Positions 42,093 to 51,029 of a stretch of DNA of 64,000 nt are shown piece by piece. Position 1 is the stretch's first letter. Each line of letters starts with the position of its first letter. The stretch is from Bradyrhizobium sp. AUGA SZCCT0283 (GTDB lineage Bacteria; Pseudomonadota; Alphaproteobacteria; Rhizobiales; Xanthobacteraceae). The stretch spans positions 166,022-230,021 of the forward strand of contig NZ_JAFCLU010000012.1 of assembly GCF_018130385.1 (NCBI RefSeq). Direction: 5' to 3'. Made by a program: the position numbers and the translations under genes. Below the pieces are notes generated by a model. The model made no database searches and was not told the origin of the DNA. It saw only the letters and a program-made list of their open reading frames with translations.

Positions 42093-43268
42093 ATGGCTTC
42101 CGATGGCGGCGCATTTCCCCGGCCAATGGTCCCCTCGGAACGTATCGAGGCCATCGACGTACTGCGGGGCATCGCCCTGCTCGGCGTTCTGGCCATCAAC
42201 GTCGTCACGGAATTTCGCGTTTCGATCTTTGAGCAATTTCTTGCCCACAAGCCCCCGGCATCGCCGGTCGATCATTCCGTCGAAACGATCCTGACGCTGG
42301 CCGTCGAGATGAAGGCGTTTGCGCTGTTTTCACTGCTGTTCGGCGCAGGCCTTGCTATCCAGTTCGAGCGGCTTGCGAAGAGCGAGCGCCGCACGTCGCT
42401 GCTCGTGCGCCGGCTCGCCGTGTTGCTGGCGTTCGGGCTCGTCCACCTTTGCCTGATCTGGAACGGCGATATTCTCACCGAATATGCGCTCGCTGGATTC
42501 ATCGTCCTTCCGTTCCTGTTCGGTCCGCGCTGGCTATTGGTTGTCGCCGCGCTGGCGTCTCTCGGGTTGTACCTTGAGATGCAGGTCTTTCCGCCGCCGG
42601 GATTGTGGCCCGGCACGGCCGCGATCAGGCAGGATGTCGCTGAGGCGCATCGCATCTATGCGACGGGCGGCTTCCTCGACGTGCTGGCGTTCCGGCTGCG
42701 CGAGCTTCCTCTTTTCGTTCCCCTGCACGCCTTTATCTTTCCGCGCACGATCGGGTTGTTTCTTCTCGGCGCTTTCGCCTGGCGCACCGGCATTCTGAAA
42801 AACCCGCCTCTCCGCCTGCTGCTTTCGATCGCTGCTACCTGTATCGGCCTTGGCGCGGCATTGATCCTTTGCCATGCCGGCGGCTTGATCGCGGGCGGCC
42901 GGATCGGCGCCCTGGCAGAACCTCTCGGCACCATCCTGCTGGCGCTGGGTTATGGCGCTGGTATCATCGGCATCGCCAGTCTCGATAGCGGAAAGAAGCT
43001 GCTGGGCTGGGCCGCGCCATTGGGGCGGATGGCGTTCACCAACTACCTTGCGCAATCCCTGATCTTCGGCTGGATCTTTTATGGTTATGGTCTTGGCCTG
43101 TTCGGCCGCCTCGGCGTCGCCAGCGCACTGGCCATCGGCGTTGCCGTCTACATCGGACAGGTATTTTTCAGTGCCTGGTGGCTGCGCCGTTACCGGTACG
43201 GCCCGGTCGAGTGGCTGTGGCGCACGCTGATGTATGGTATGGCACAACCGATGCGGCAGACGGCGTAG
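42093..43268 (+). CDS. DUF418-type membrane protein
   Basis: The 391-residue protein has multiple membrane helices and the DUF418/acyltransferase-like signature RIEAIDVLRGIALLGVLAINV near the N-terminus, HLCLIWNGDILTEYALAGF in the middle, and a C-terminal GRMAFTNYLAQSLIFGWIFYGYG with FSAWWLRRYRYGPVEWLWR, typical of DUF418. Function unknown in the family, perhaps transfer of an acyl group across the membrane. An internal ATG at 42126 is an alternative start. Convergent with serA, only 8 bases between stops. Confidence 0.85.
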   Translation: MASDGGAFPRPMVPSERIEAIDVLRGIALLGVLAINVVTEFRVSIFEQFLAHKPPASPVDHSVETILTLAVEMKAFALFSLLFGAGLAIQFERLAKSERRTSLLVRRLAVLLAFGLVHLCLIWNGDILTEYALAGFIVLPFLFGPRWLLVVAALASLGLYLEMQVFPPPGLWPGTAAIRQDVAEAHRIYATGGFLDVLAFRLRELPLFVPLHAFIFPRTIGLFLLGAFAWRTGILKNPPLRLLLSIAATCIGLGAALILCHAGGLIAGGRIGALAEPLGTILLALGYGAGIIGIASLDSGKKLLGWAAPLGRMAFTNYLAQSLIFGWIFYGYGLGLFGRLGVASALAIGVAVYIGQVFFSAWWLRRYRYGPVEWLWRTLMYGMAQPMRQTA

Positions 43269-43276
43269 CGCCAAGC

Positions 43277-44542
43277 TCAGATCTTGTATTCATAGAGCAA
43301 TCGGGCGCGGATGGTGCCCTCCAGAGATCGGATGTCCGCAAGCACACGCTGGCCATCGGCTGCGGACGCATCTGCGTCGAGAACCACATAGCCTACCTCG
43401 TGGTCGGTCTCGTAATATTGAGCGGCAATGTTAACGGCGTGGCGCGCGAGCACTTCATTCAAACGCCCCAGCATACCCGGCAGATTGCGCTGTACCTGAA
43501 TGAACCGCGTGCCCGATGGCCGCGCCGGCAGCTGGACCTGGGGAAAATTGACAGCGCCCATCGTCGAACCGGAATCGCTGTAATCGATGAGCTTGCGTGC
43601 AACTTCGGCGCCGATGCGCTCCTGCGCCTCTTCGGTCGAACCGCCGATGTGTGGCGTCAGGATAACATTGTCCAGACCCTGCAGCGGCGATACGAAGCGT
43701 TCGGCGTTCGAACGCGGCTCGACCGGAAAAACGTCAACCGCGGCGCCACGAAGCCTGCCTTCGCGCAGCGCGTCCGCGAGCGCCTCCAGGTCAACGACCG
43801 TACCGCGGCTGTTGTTGATGAAATACGCGCCTCGCTTGATCGCCCGAATCTCCTCGCGTCCGATCATCCCATGCGTGGCTGATGTCTCCGGCACATGCAA
43901 CGTCACGACGTCGCTTTGCGCCAGCAGATCACGCAAGCTCGCGGTCGGCTCGGTGTTGCCATGACGAAGCTTGTCCGTGTGATCGTAGAAAATGACCCTC
44001 ATTCCCAGCGCTTCCGCGAGATTCGAGAGCTGCGAGCCGATATTGCCGTATCCAATGATGCCGAGCGTCTTGCCCCTTACCTCATAGCTGTCGTTTGCGG
44101 ACTTGTCCCAACGTCCCTGATGCGCTGCGTTGGAACGCGCGACGATCCGACGCAGCAGGATGACGATCTCGCCTATCACCAGTTCTGCCACGCTTCGCGT
44201 GTTGGAAAACGGTGCGTTGAACACGGGAATCCCGCTTCGGCGAGCGGCGTCAACATCCACCTGATTGGTGCCGACGCTGAAGCATCCGATCGCGATCAGC
44301 CGGTCCGCGGCCTCAAGAACATCCGTGGTGATCTGCGTGCGTGAGCGGATGCCCAGCAGGTGGACGCCTTTGATGGCTTCCTTGAGCGCATCGCCCTCAA
44401 GCGCCTTGGACAAGCGAGTCATGTTGGAATAGCCCGCAGCCTCTATCAGCTGCACGGCGCTGTCGTTGACCCCTTCGAGAAGCAAGATGCGGATCTTGTC
44501 CTTCGAAAGTGAGAGCTGGGGAAGAGAAAGTTTACTGGGCAA
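43277..44542 (-). CDS. serA: D-3-phosphoglycerate dehydrogenase with ACT domain
   Basis: The 421-residue protein carries out the first step of serine biosynthesis. It shows KIRILLLEGVNDSAV at the start, IGCFSVGTNQVDVDAARRSGIPVFNAPFSNTRSVAEL, NAD site GIIGYGNIGSQ, Arg in FINNSRGTVVDLEAL, Glu in DVFPVEP and His in LTPHIGGSTEEAQ. The C-terminal RFIQVQRNLPGMLGRLNEVLARHAVNIAAQYY is an ACT domain. This short form with a C-terminal ACT matches the E. coli type that is feedback-inhibited by serine. Confidence 0.92.
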   Translation of the reverse strand: MPSKLSLPQLSLSKDKIRILLLEGVNDSAVQLIEAAGYSNMTRLSKALEGDALKEAIKGVHLLGIRSRTQITTDVLEAADRLIAIGCFSVGTNQVDVDAARRSGIPVFNAPFSNTRSVAELVIGEIVILLRRIVARSNAAHQGRWDKSANDSYEVRGKTLGIIGYGNIGSQLSNLAEALGMRVIFYDHTDKLRHGNTEPTASLRDLLAQSDVVTLHVPETSATHGMIGREEIRAIKRGAYFINNSRGTVVDLEALADALREGRLRGAAVDVFPVEPRSNAERFVSPLQGLDNVILTPHIGGSTEEAQERIGAEVARKLIDYSDSGSTMGAVNFPQVQLPARPSGTRFIQVQRNLPGMLGRLNEVLARHAVNIAAQYYETDHEVGYVVLDADASAADGQRVLADIRSLEGTIRARLLYEYKI

Positions 44543-44682
44543 GATCGCGGCGTCCTTCAGAGATGGATGATCGGTAAGCTGACGGCCTGGAAATTCACTG
44601 TCGGCGCCAAGCCGAATTTCCTATCCAGGCCACTCATTTCATAAGATGTTTGGGCAGCCAATCTTTCCTATGAGATCCAGGC

Positions 44683-45852
44683 TCACGCCGCCAGCGCCTT
44701 CATCTCCGCGTAGAGATCGGACTTCCCCTCGAATCCGATGCCCGGCAGGTCCGGCATGGTGATGTGGCCGTTCTCGACGCGGACGCCGTCCGGAAAGCCG
44801 CCATAGGGCTGGAACAGGTCGGGATAGCTCTCATTGCCGCCAAGCCCGAGGCCGGCCGCGATATTGAGCGACATCTGGTGCCCCCCGTGGGGAATGCAGC
44901 GGCTCGGCGACCATCCGTGGGTTTTCAGCACCGCCAGCGTGCGCTGGTATTCGCACAGACCGTAGGACAGCGCGCAATCGAACTGCAGCCAGTCGCGGTC
45001 CGGCCGCATGCCGCCATAGCGGATCAGATTTCTTGCGTCCAGATGGCTGAACAGGTTTTCGCCGGTCGCCATGGCTGCGGGATAGAATTCGGCCAAAGCG
45101 GCCTGCAGCGCGAAGTCGAGGGGATCGCCGGCCTCCTCGTACCAGAACAGCGGATACTCCCGCAGCATCTTTGCATACGCGATCGCGGTTTCCAGGTCGA
45201 AGCGGCCGTTGGCGTCGACGGCGAGTTGCGCGTCCTTGCCGATCTCCTTCAGCACCGCTTCGATGCGTTCACGATCCTCGGCGATCGGCGCGCCGCCGAT
45301 CTTCATCTTCACGACGTTGTAGCCGCGGTCGAGATAGCCGCGCATCTCGCCGCGCAGCGCCGACAGATCCTTGCCGGGATAATAGTAGCCGCCAGCGGCA
45401 TAGACGAACACGCGCGGATTGGCCTTGAGGCCGTGGCGCTCGGCCAGCAGCCGGAACAGCGGCTTGCCTGATATCTTCGCCACCGCATCCCACACCGCCA
45501 TGTCGATGGTGCCGACGGCGACCGAGCGCTCGCCGTGGCCGCCGGGTTTTTCGTTCGACATCATGGCGGCCCAGACCTTGTCCGGATCGAGATTGTCACC
45601 GCCGGCATCGAGCAGACTCTTCGGATCGGCCTCCTTCAGCCGCGGCGCAAAGCGTTCGCGGATCAGGCCGCCCTGCCCGTAACGGCCGTTGGAATTGAAG
45701 CCGTAGCCGACCACGCGCTTGCCATCACGCATGGCATCGGTAACGACGGCGACCAGGCTCGTCGTCATCTTGGTGAAGTCGATATAGGCGTTGCGGATCG
45801 GCGAGGAGATCGGTTTTGTGATTTCGCAGACGTCGACGATGCGGACGGACAT
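44683..45852 (-). CDS. tarD: D-tartrate dehydratase (enolase superfamily)
   Basis: The 389-residue protein has the residues reported for D-tartrate dehydratase of Bradyrhizobium: Lys182 and Lys184 in VVKMKIGG, metal ligands Asp213 (VDANGR), Glu239 (WYEEAGD) and Glu265 (ATGENLF), and His322 in CIPHGGHQMS. In that enzyme Lys184 and His322 are the acid/base pair that removes water from D-tartrate to give oxaloacetate. Length and ends agree. It is monocistronic, downstream of a repeat, and has only a weak ribosome site. Confidence 0.88.
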   Translation of the reverse strand: MSVRIVDVCEITKPISSPIRNAYIDFTKMTTSLVAVVTDAMRDGKRVVGYGFNSNGRYGQGGLIRERFAPRLKEADPKSLLDAGGDNLDPDKVWAAMMSNEKPGGHGERSVAVGTIDMAVWDAVAKISGKPLFRLLAERHGLKANPRVFVYAAGGYYYPGKDLSALRGEMRGYLDRGYNVVKMKIGGAPIAEDRERIEAVLKEIGKDAQLAVDANGRFDLETAIAYAKMLREYPLFWYEEAGDPLDFALQAALAEFYPAAMATGENLFSHLDARNLIRYGGMRPDRDWLQFDCALSYGLCEYQRTLAVLKTHGWSPSRCIPHGGHQMSLNIAAGLGLGGNESYPDLFQPYGGFPDGVRVENGHITMPDLPGIGFEGKSDLYAEMKALAA

Positions 45853-45877
45853 GGGGCTTGGCTTTCAGTCGCTGCCG

Positions 45878-45992
45878 CCATTGCGAGCGAAGCGAGGCAA
45901 TCCATTGGGCCGCAATGCAGGCGGACGTATGGATTGCTTCGTCGCTTCGCTCCCTTGCGCAAACGCTTCGCGTTTGTCGCAGCCAATGACGG
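45878..45992. repeat. Interspersed palindromic repeat, CATTGC...GAAGCAATCC type, copy 3
   Basis: CCATTGCGAGCGAAGCGAGGCAATCCA opens it, with TATGGATTGCTTCGTCGCTTCGCTCC, and then CTTGCGCAAACGCTTCGCGTTTGTCGCAG before CCAATGACGG. The AAACGCTTCGCG insert is on the right arm here, on the left arm in copies 1 and 4. It lies upstream of tarD and abuts the DUF3297 stop. Confidence 0.85.
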
Positions 45993-46262
45993 TCAGGTGG
46001 GAGTCTTGTCGCGAAAATACGGCTCGACCGGGCCGTGCACCTTGATGGTCAGCGGGTTGCCGTAACGGTCCTTGGCGTTGCCCGCGGTGACGCGCACCCA
46101 GCCCTCGCTGATGCAGTATTCCTCGACATTGGTCTTCTCGGCGCCCTTGAAGCGAATACCGACATCGCGCGCAAGGATGTCGGCATTGTAATACGGGCTG
46201 TTCGGGTCGACCGAGAGACGGTCGGGGAATTCGTCGTTCATCGCTTTGTTGGTCTCGCTCAC
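45993..46262 (-). CDS. DUF3297 family protein
   Basis: A small protein of 89 residues if read from the GTG at 46262, which overlaps the stop of the glutathione peroxidase gene as GTGA, or 82 from the ATG at 46241. Conserved features are RLSVDPNSPYYNADILARDV, GIRFKGAEKTNVEEYCISEGW and KDRYGNPLTIKVHGPVEPYF. No function has been established for this family as far as I know. The 4-base overlap implies translational coupling to gpx. Confidence 0.8.
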   Translation of the reverse strand: MSETNKAMNDEFPDRLSVDPNSPYYNADILARDVGIRFKGAEKTNVEEYCISEGWVRVTAGNAKDRYGNPLTIKVHGPVEPYFRDKTPT

Positions 46263-46738
46263 AGCAGTGCCTCGATTTCTCTTCGTAGTCCCTCGGGCGT
46301 AACGGTCGGTGCATAGCGCCCGACCACCTTGCCCGACCGATCGACCAGGAATTTGGTGAAATTCCATTTGATCGACGAACCGAGCAGCCCCGATTTCTCA
46401 TTCTTCAAATGGTTGAACAACGGATGCGCATGGCTGCCGTTGACGTCGATCTTGGCGAACATCGGAAACGTCACGTCATATTTGCTCTCGCAGAATTGTT
46501 CGATTTGCCTGGCGTCGCCCGGCTCCTGCCCGCCGAACTGGTTGCAGGGAAAGCCGAGCACGGCAAAGCCGCGCGGCGCCAATTCGCGTTGCAATTGCTC
46601 CAGGCCCTTGTATTGCGGCGTGAACCCGCAGGCGCTCGCGGTGTTGACGATCAGGAGCACCTGACCCTCGAACCGCTTCAGCGGAACCTGTTCGCCGGCG
46701 AGCGACTGCGCCGTAAAATCATAAACGCCTGGCATCAT
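46259..46738 (-). CDS. Glutathione peroxidase-family protein (Cys type)
   Basis: About 159 residues from the first of two adjacent ATGs (46738, 46735). Peroxidatic Cys lies in IVNTASACGFTPQY (Cys37 from the first Met), a cysteine where animal enzymes have Sec; GFPCNQFGGQEPG holds the Gln and KWNFTKFLVDRSG holds the Trp-Asn of the catalytic set. Bacterial enzymes of this form usually take electrons from thioredoxin. It lies 13 bases after the amidase gene and overlaps DUF3297, so the three form one operon. Confidence 0.9.
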   Translation of the reverse strand: MMPGVYDFTAQSLAGEQVPLKRFEGQVLLIVNTASACGFTPQYKGLEQLQRELAPRGFAVLGFPCNQFGGQEPGDARQIEQFCESKYDVTFPMFAKIDVNGSHAHPLFNHLKNEKSGLLGSSIKWNFTKFLVDRSGKVVGRYAPTVTPEGLRREIEALL

Positions 46739-46751
46739 GGTCTCGTTCAAT

Positions 46752-48143
46752 TCAGCCCGCGGGATCGATCGCCGCCGACGGCGTTCCGCCGGCTTCGATC
46801 GCCTCGCCGGCAGCAAGGCATAAATCCTCGCGGTAACGCCCGGAAACCAGTTGCACGCCGACGGGCACACGGCCGACCAGTCCGGTCGAAACCGTTAGCC
46901 CGGGAAGCCCCATGAAGGGAATGGCGATCTGCGGCAATTGCGCATGCCAGACGCGCGCAAACGACGCCTCATCCTTGCGGTCGAGCTGATCGGGGAACGG
47001 CAATTCGCCTGATACCGGCATCAGCAGCACGGCATAGTTTTCGAAGAACGCCAGCCATTCACGGGTCAGCGTCGCACGACGCGTCAGCGTCTTCGACAGG
47101 TCGAACGGATGCACCTTTGCGCGGTTGCCGCGCAGGCAGGCCAGCGCGCCGGGATCGCCTTCGCGCTCGGCCGCTTCCAGTTGCGCCTCATAACCGTCAC
47201 CGAGCCAGAGTTTGGTCTGCAGATCGGCGGCCTCGCGCAGCGGCGGCGTGTTGGCGATTTCCTCGACGATCCAGCCGGCGCGCGCGAGCCGCTTGCCGGC
47301 GTCCGCCACCGCTGCCTTCACTTCAGGCACGGGATCGAGGCCGTCAGGGTTGAGGCACATTGCGACGCGCTTTGGCATCGCGGGGCCTTCGAGCGGCGCC
47401 GGCACCCACCAGGGATCGCGATAATCTTTTGCCGACATCGCGGCCAGCGCGATCCTGATATCGCCGATGGTGCGCGCCAGCGGCCCGGAGACGGCGCTGA
47501 TCTGCGGCCCGATCGGCCGCTCGGGGAGCGCCGCGTTGAACGCCGCGATGCGGCCCATGGTCGGCCGCAGGCCATGCACGCCGCAAGCATAGGCGGGGTA
47601 GCGGATCGATCCCGCGATGTCGGTGCCATGCGCGATATGCCCGATGCCGGCCGCGACCGCTGCCCCCGCCCCGCCGGACGAGCCGCCCGGGGTGATGCCG
47701 GGATCGCGCGGGTTCCTGGTGTCGCCATGAATGAGATTGGTGGTGAACCAGCGATAGGAGAACGCCGGGCAGTTGGTGCGGCCGAGAATGACGGCGCCGG
47801 ATTTGCGCAGATTGTCGATCACCGGGCTATTGCTCTTCGCGATGGCGTCGCGCTGCAGCTTCAGCCCGTTGGTGGTGGCAAAACCTTCCTGGTCGATATT
47901 GACCTTCACCGTGACCGGCACCCCGCCGAGCGAACCGGCGTCTTCGCCGCGCCCGATGGCGGCATCGACGGCGGAAGCCTGCGCCAGGACGTCCTCAGGC
48001 CTGTGGTCGACGACGGCGTTGATCTTGGGATTGACCGCGTCCAGCCGCGCCAAGGCGGCGGTCGCCGCCTCCTTGGCCGAGACTTTCTTCGACCTGATCA
48101 GCGAAGCGATTTCCGCGGCCGACAGGCGCCATAGATCCTGCAT
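46752..48143 (-). CDS. Amidase signature family enzyme
   Basis: The 463-residue hydrolase has the Ser-Ser-Lys triad of the amidase signature family: Lys in VTVKVNIDQEG, the first Ser in GGSSGGAGAAVAAG and the second in GTDIAGSIRYPAYACGVHGL. It cleaves a C-N bond of an unknown amide; it is not a clear GatA because the gatB/gatC genes are not adjacent. GGAG lies 8 bases before the ATG. First gene of the amidase - gpx - DUF3297 operon. Confidence 0.88.
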   Translation of the reverse strand: MQDLWRLSAAEIASLIRSKKVSAKEAATAALARLDAVNPKINAVVDHRPEDVLAQASAVDAAIGRGEDAGSLGGVPVTVKVNIDQEGFATTNGLKLQRDAIAKSNSPVIDNLRKSGAVILGRTNCPAFSYRWFTTNLIHGDTRNPRDPGITPGGSSGGAGAAVAAGIGHIAHGTDIAGSIRYPAYACGVHGLRPTMGRIAAFNAALPERPIGPQISAVSGPLARTIGDIRIALAAMSAKDYRDPWWVPAPLEGPAMPKRVAMCLNPDGLDPVPEVKAAVADAGKRLARAGWIVEEIANTPPLREAADLQTKLWLGDGYEAQLEAAEREGDPGALACLRGNRAKVHPFDLSKTLTRRATLTREWLAFFENYAVLLMPVSGELPFPDQLDRKDEASFARVWHAQLPQIAIPFMGLPGLTVSTGLVGRVPVGVQLVSGRYREDLCLAAGEAIEAGGTPSAAIDPAG

Positions 48144-48173
48144 GCAAAAACTCCATATCGATTGCCGCCCTTT

Positions 48174-48235
48174 TAGAGCGTTTTCCAGCGAAGTGGAAAC
48201 CGGTTCGCGCCAAGAAAACGCGTCAAATCAAAAAC
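48174..48235. repeat. Interspersed repeat AGAGCGTTTTC...AAGTGG..ACCGGTTCG, copy 1
   Basis: TAGAGCGTTTTCCAGCGAAGTGG, then AAACCGGTTCGCGCCAAGAAAACGCGTCAAATCAAAAA. The AGCGTTTTC and GAAAACGCG ends are inverted. A second copy lies at 63863. This element is widespread in Bradyrhizobium-type genomes as I recall. Confidence 0.8.
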
Positions 48236-48281
48236 CCAGCGCCGGGCGCAGGGCAATGCCAGCGGGCCCGCCGCCCCGATT

Positions 48282-48848
48282 TTAGCGCATATGGGCGACG
48301 AAATAGGCGAGATCGGTGATCTGCTCTGGTGTGATCGGCGCCAGCACATCAGCCATGCTGCCATCATAGCCGTGGCGGCTGTTGTCCTTGTACTCGGCAA
48401 GGGTCTTGGCGAGATAATCCTCGCGCTGGTTGGCGATGCGCGGGACGTTCTCCTTTCCGGAAAGATCGGGGTTGTGACAGGTGTCGCAGCGGTGCTGCTG
48501 CACCAGCGCCTGACCGCGCTGCAGCCGCGCAGGATCGCCAGCCTCTGTGGGGGCTGCGGGCTTCGGTATCTTGGCGATAAAATCGGAGAACAGGCGAAGA
48601 TCGTCGTCGGTCAGCGCCTTCGCCATCTCGTTCATTGGCCCGAAGGTGCGCAGCTTTTCGCGGAACATGAAGAGCTGGATCAGCGTGTAAGGCGCCTGCT
48701 GCCCGCCAAGCGAAGGAGTGTTTTCGGTCTCGGACTGGCCTTTCTCGCCGTGACAGGCGAGACATGGCGCGGCGCGCTGTTCGATGGTTTCGGCGTTGGC
48801 GGAAAAGGCAATGGAAGCGAATGCCAGGGCCAGGATCGGTTTACGCAT
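48282..48848 (-). CDS. Di-haem cytochrome c (c4-like)
   Basis: The 188-residue protein has a signal peptide (ILALAFASIAFSANA) and two CxxCH haem sites: CLACH at residues 29-33 and CDTCH in the second half, each with a following Met-containing region, the pattern of cytochrome c4-type two-domain proteins. Periplasmic electron carrier. It lies downstream of the PQQ-type sugar dehydrogenase on the same strand, which makes it the natural electron acceptor for that enzyme, although a repeat separates the two genes. ATG 48848 is used. Confidence 0.88.
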   Translation of the reverse strand: MRKPILALAFASIAFSANAETIEQRAAPCLACHGEKGQSETENTPSLGGQQAPYTLIQLFMFREKLRTFGPMNEMAKALTDDDLRLFSDFIAKIPKPAAPTEAGDPARLQRGQALVQQHRCDTCHNPDLSGKENVPRIANQREDYLAKTLAEYKDNSRHGYDGSMADVLAPITPEQITDLAYFVAHMR

Positions 48849-48885
48849 CGGTTTATTCCAACAACGGCGACTCACGAGATGATCC

Positions 48886-48997
48886 CGTCATTGCCTGCGA
48901 CAAACGCGAAGCGTTTGCGCAAGGGAGCAACGCGACGAAGCAATCCACGCCTCCACAAGTGGCGGAATGGATTGCTTCGCTTCGCTCGCAATGACGG
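48886..48997. repeat. Interspersed palindromic repeat, CATTGC...GAAGCAATCC type, copy 4
   Basis: CGTCATTGCCTGCGACAAACGCG, the CGAAGCGTTTGCGC insert, GACGAAGCAATCCACGCC, AATGGATTGCTTCGCTTCGCTCGCAATGACGG. Nearly the same as copy 1. It separates the cytochrome and sugar dehydrogenase genes. Confidence 0.85.
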
Positions 48998-49002
48998 TGA
49001 GG

Positions 49003-50286
49003 TTACTGTTTGTCCGCCACCTTCTGCTTGCCGTAGGTGACGCGGTAGACGGCGCCGTTCCAGTCGTCGGAGACCAAGAGCGAGCCATCCTTCATCGGCA
49101 GCACATCGACCGGGCGGCCGATATACTTGTTGTCTTCCAGGAAGCCCGTGATCAGCGGCTCCATCGACTTCATCGTGCCGTCCTTGTTCAACTTGACGAC
49201 GACGACGTCACCGCCCACTTTCTTGGTGCGGTTCCATGAGCCGTGCCGGGCGATGATGGCTACGTTCTTGTAGGTCTTCGGGAACATGCTGCCGGTATAG
49301 AACCGCATGCCGAGCGCTGCGGAATGCGGACCCAGCAGGCCGACCGGCGCAGTGAAGTCACTGCAGGATTTGCCCCAGCCGAACTCGGGGTCGACGATGT
49401 TGCCCTGCAGGCAGAACGGCGCGCCGAAATGTTCGCCGCCCTTAGCGATACGGTTCAGCTCGTCCTCCGGCACGTCTTCCGACATCCAGTCGCGGCCATT
49501 GTCGGTGAAGTAGAGCTGCTTGGTCGCCGGATGCCAGTCGAAGCCGACGGTGTTGCGGACGCCCCTGGCGATCACTTCCGCGCCCGAGCCGTCGAGATTC
49601 ATCCGGCGGATCTGGCCGTGATCGTCGTCGTGCAGCACGTTGTTGCCGGGCTGGCCGACCGGAACGTAGAGCTTGCCGTCGGGGCCGATGCCGATGAACT
49701 TCCAGCCATGGGCTTCGTCCTTTGGCAGCTTGTCGTAGATCACGGTCGGCTTCGGTGGGCTGTCCAGGACGTCCTCGACCTTGTCGATCTTGGAAACCTT
49801 CGACAGTTCCGTGATGTAGAGCGTGCCGTCCTTGAACGCGATGCCATTCGGACGGTAGAGGCCGGAGGCCAGCACCTTGACCTCGCGCTTGCCGTCCTTG
49901 TTGACGATGGCATAGACCTTGTCGACCAGTCGGCTGCCGACAAACACCGTGCCCTTGTCGCCCATGGCGAGCGAGCGCGCGTTCGCCATGCCCGCGGCAT
50001 AGACCTCGATGTTGAAGCCGGCCGGCACTTTCAGCTTCGCCGTCGGCAATTTGTCCGGCGCCGCGGGTATCGGCGGCGGCGCATTCGGCGCGAGCTTGGC
50101 GGCGGCTTCGTTGCCCGCGGGGCGCCCGATCAACGGGGACCCCGGCGGAAGCGCGGGCGCGGCCGCAGGCGATGCGCCGGCAGCGGCCGGTGCGGCAGGC
50201 TGTTGGGCCGCGGCGGTTAGCGTGAATGCACTGAGGAAGGCACCGGCCAGCAACAGGCTGCGCGGCGTCGACGAATGACTTATCAT
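49003..50286 (-). CDS. PQQ-dependent sugar (sorbosone-type) dehydrogenase
   Basis: The 427-residue exported enzyme has a signal peptide (LLLAGAFLSAFTLTAAAQ), an Ala/Pro-rich linker, and a soluble-glucose-dehydrogenase-like six-blade propeller: FNIEVYAAGMANARSLAMGDKGTVFVG, LYRPNGIAFKDGTLYITE, IGPDGKLYVPVGQPGN, RGVRNTVGFDWHPATKQLYFTDNGRDW and ARHGSWNRTKKVG with the catalytic and PQQ-binding His/Arg. The family oxidises aldose sugars or sorbosone in the periplasm with PQQ. GGGAG lies 8 bases before the ATG. Cytochrome c downstream and pqqABCDE next door form a complete module. Confidence 0.88.
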   Translation of the reverse strand: MISHSSTPRSLLLAGAFLSAFTLTAAAQQPAAPAAAGASPAAAPALPPGSPLIGRPAGNEAAAKLAPNAPPPIPAAPDKLPTAKLKVPAGFNIEVYAAGMANARSLAMGDKGTVFVGSRLVDKVYAIVNKDGKREVKVLASGLYRPNGIAFKDGTLYITELSKVSKIDKVEDVLDSPPKPTVIYDKLPKDEAHGWKFIGIGPDGKLYVPVGQPGNNVLHDDDHGQIRRMNLDGSGAEVIARGVRNTVGFDWHPATKQLYFTDNGRDWMSEDVPEDELNRIAKGGEHFGAPFCLQGNIVDPEFGWGKSCSDFTAPVGLLGPHSAALGMRFYTGSMFPKTYKNVAIIARHGSWNRTKKVGGDVVVVKLNKDGTMKSMEPLITGFLEDNKYIGRPVDVLPMKDGSLLVSDDWNGAVYRVTYGKQKVADKQ

Positions 50287-50464
50287 GGGCGTTTCTCCCT
50301 GGCGGAAGCCTTTTCTCTACGCGCGGCACATCAGGGTGCCGACGCCGGTGGCTTTCCGGACGGCAATCTCCAATATTTTTCTGTCAAGGCGCAACCGGAA
50401 ATATGCGTCGCGGAAACCGCGCCGGCCGAATGGTCGGCCCTGCGCCGACCGGCTTCATCGCATG

Positions 50465-50722
50465 TCAGTGCTTCGTCACCGAGCCGCCGGGGGCATCGAG
50501 GATCGCTTCGGCGAAGGGAAACTCCAGCACGATCTCGCCGTCGTCGTCGGTCACCTCGATGATCGCGCTCAACAGCGCGCCATCGGCGCCGTCGGTCTTG
50601 AGCAACTCCCGGATCATGGCGCGCGCCATTTCCCAGGCGCGATCGGGATCGACAAGCACTTCGCCGTCGGGATCGGAAATCAGCTCATCGCCGATACGGG
50701 TGTTGAAGTAATATCGCGGCAT
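50465..50722 (-). CDS. DUF6894-type small protein
   Basis: An 85-residue protein starting MPRYYFNTRIGDELISDPDG, with the pattern ARYFFxxxDG...DxxGxExxD...A characteristic of the DUF6894 family that is common in Bradyrhizobium, here with a central WEMARAMIRELLKTDGADGA and an acidic end. Function unknown. A longer in-frame start exists but the ATG at 50722 gives the family N-terminus. Confidence 0.75.
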   Translation of the reverse strand: MPRYYFNTRIGDELISDPDGEVLVDPDRAWEMARAMIRELLKTDGADGALLSAIIEVTDDDGEIVLEFPFAEAILDAPGGSVTKH

Positions 50723-51029
50723 CGGCGGCAACCTGACTCCGGTTGAGGCCCCGCAACCGGAGGCCGTCACTATCTCACAAGTTCTTTATCCGGAGCCGGC
50801 AGCGCCCCGTCGCACCCAGAATTGCCATTCGCGGGGGTACGAACAACCGCGAAACGCTTGATCCCACGTTGTTTTGAGCAAGCCCCTCTGCACAACTCCG
50901 TGAAATCCCTTTGCGGCGCAGCATAAACAAATGGGGGTTCCAGGCAAAAGATTTAACTGGCGAACTTTTTGATCCGCAGTACCTTAACCTCCAAGGGCGG
51001 AATTCGTCCGGTAGCAAAGGGAGAGCCAA
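50723..51029 (+). promoter_or_regulatory. Leader and promoter region of the pqq operon
   Basis: 307 bases without a gene, between divergent DUF6894 and pqqA. It becomes less GC-rich toward pqqA (AACAAATGGGGGTTCC, AAAGATTTAACTGG). I looked for a -24/-12 element and a clear -10/-35 pair and found neither convincing. Confidence 0.4.

Noticed and set aside
50723..51029. Sigma-54 promoter before pqqA.
   Set aside because: A TGGCG is present near 50957, but the -12 GC is absent at the right distance.
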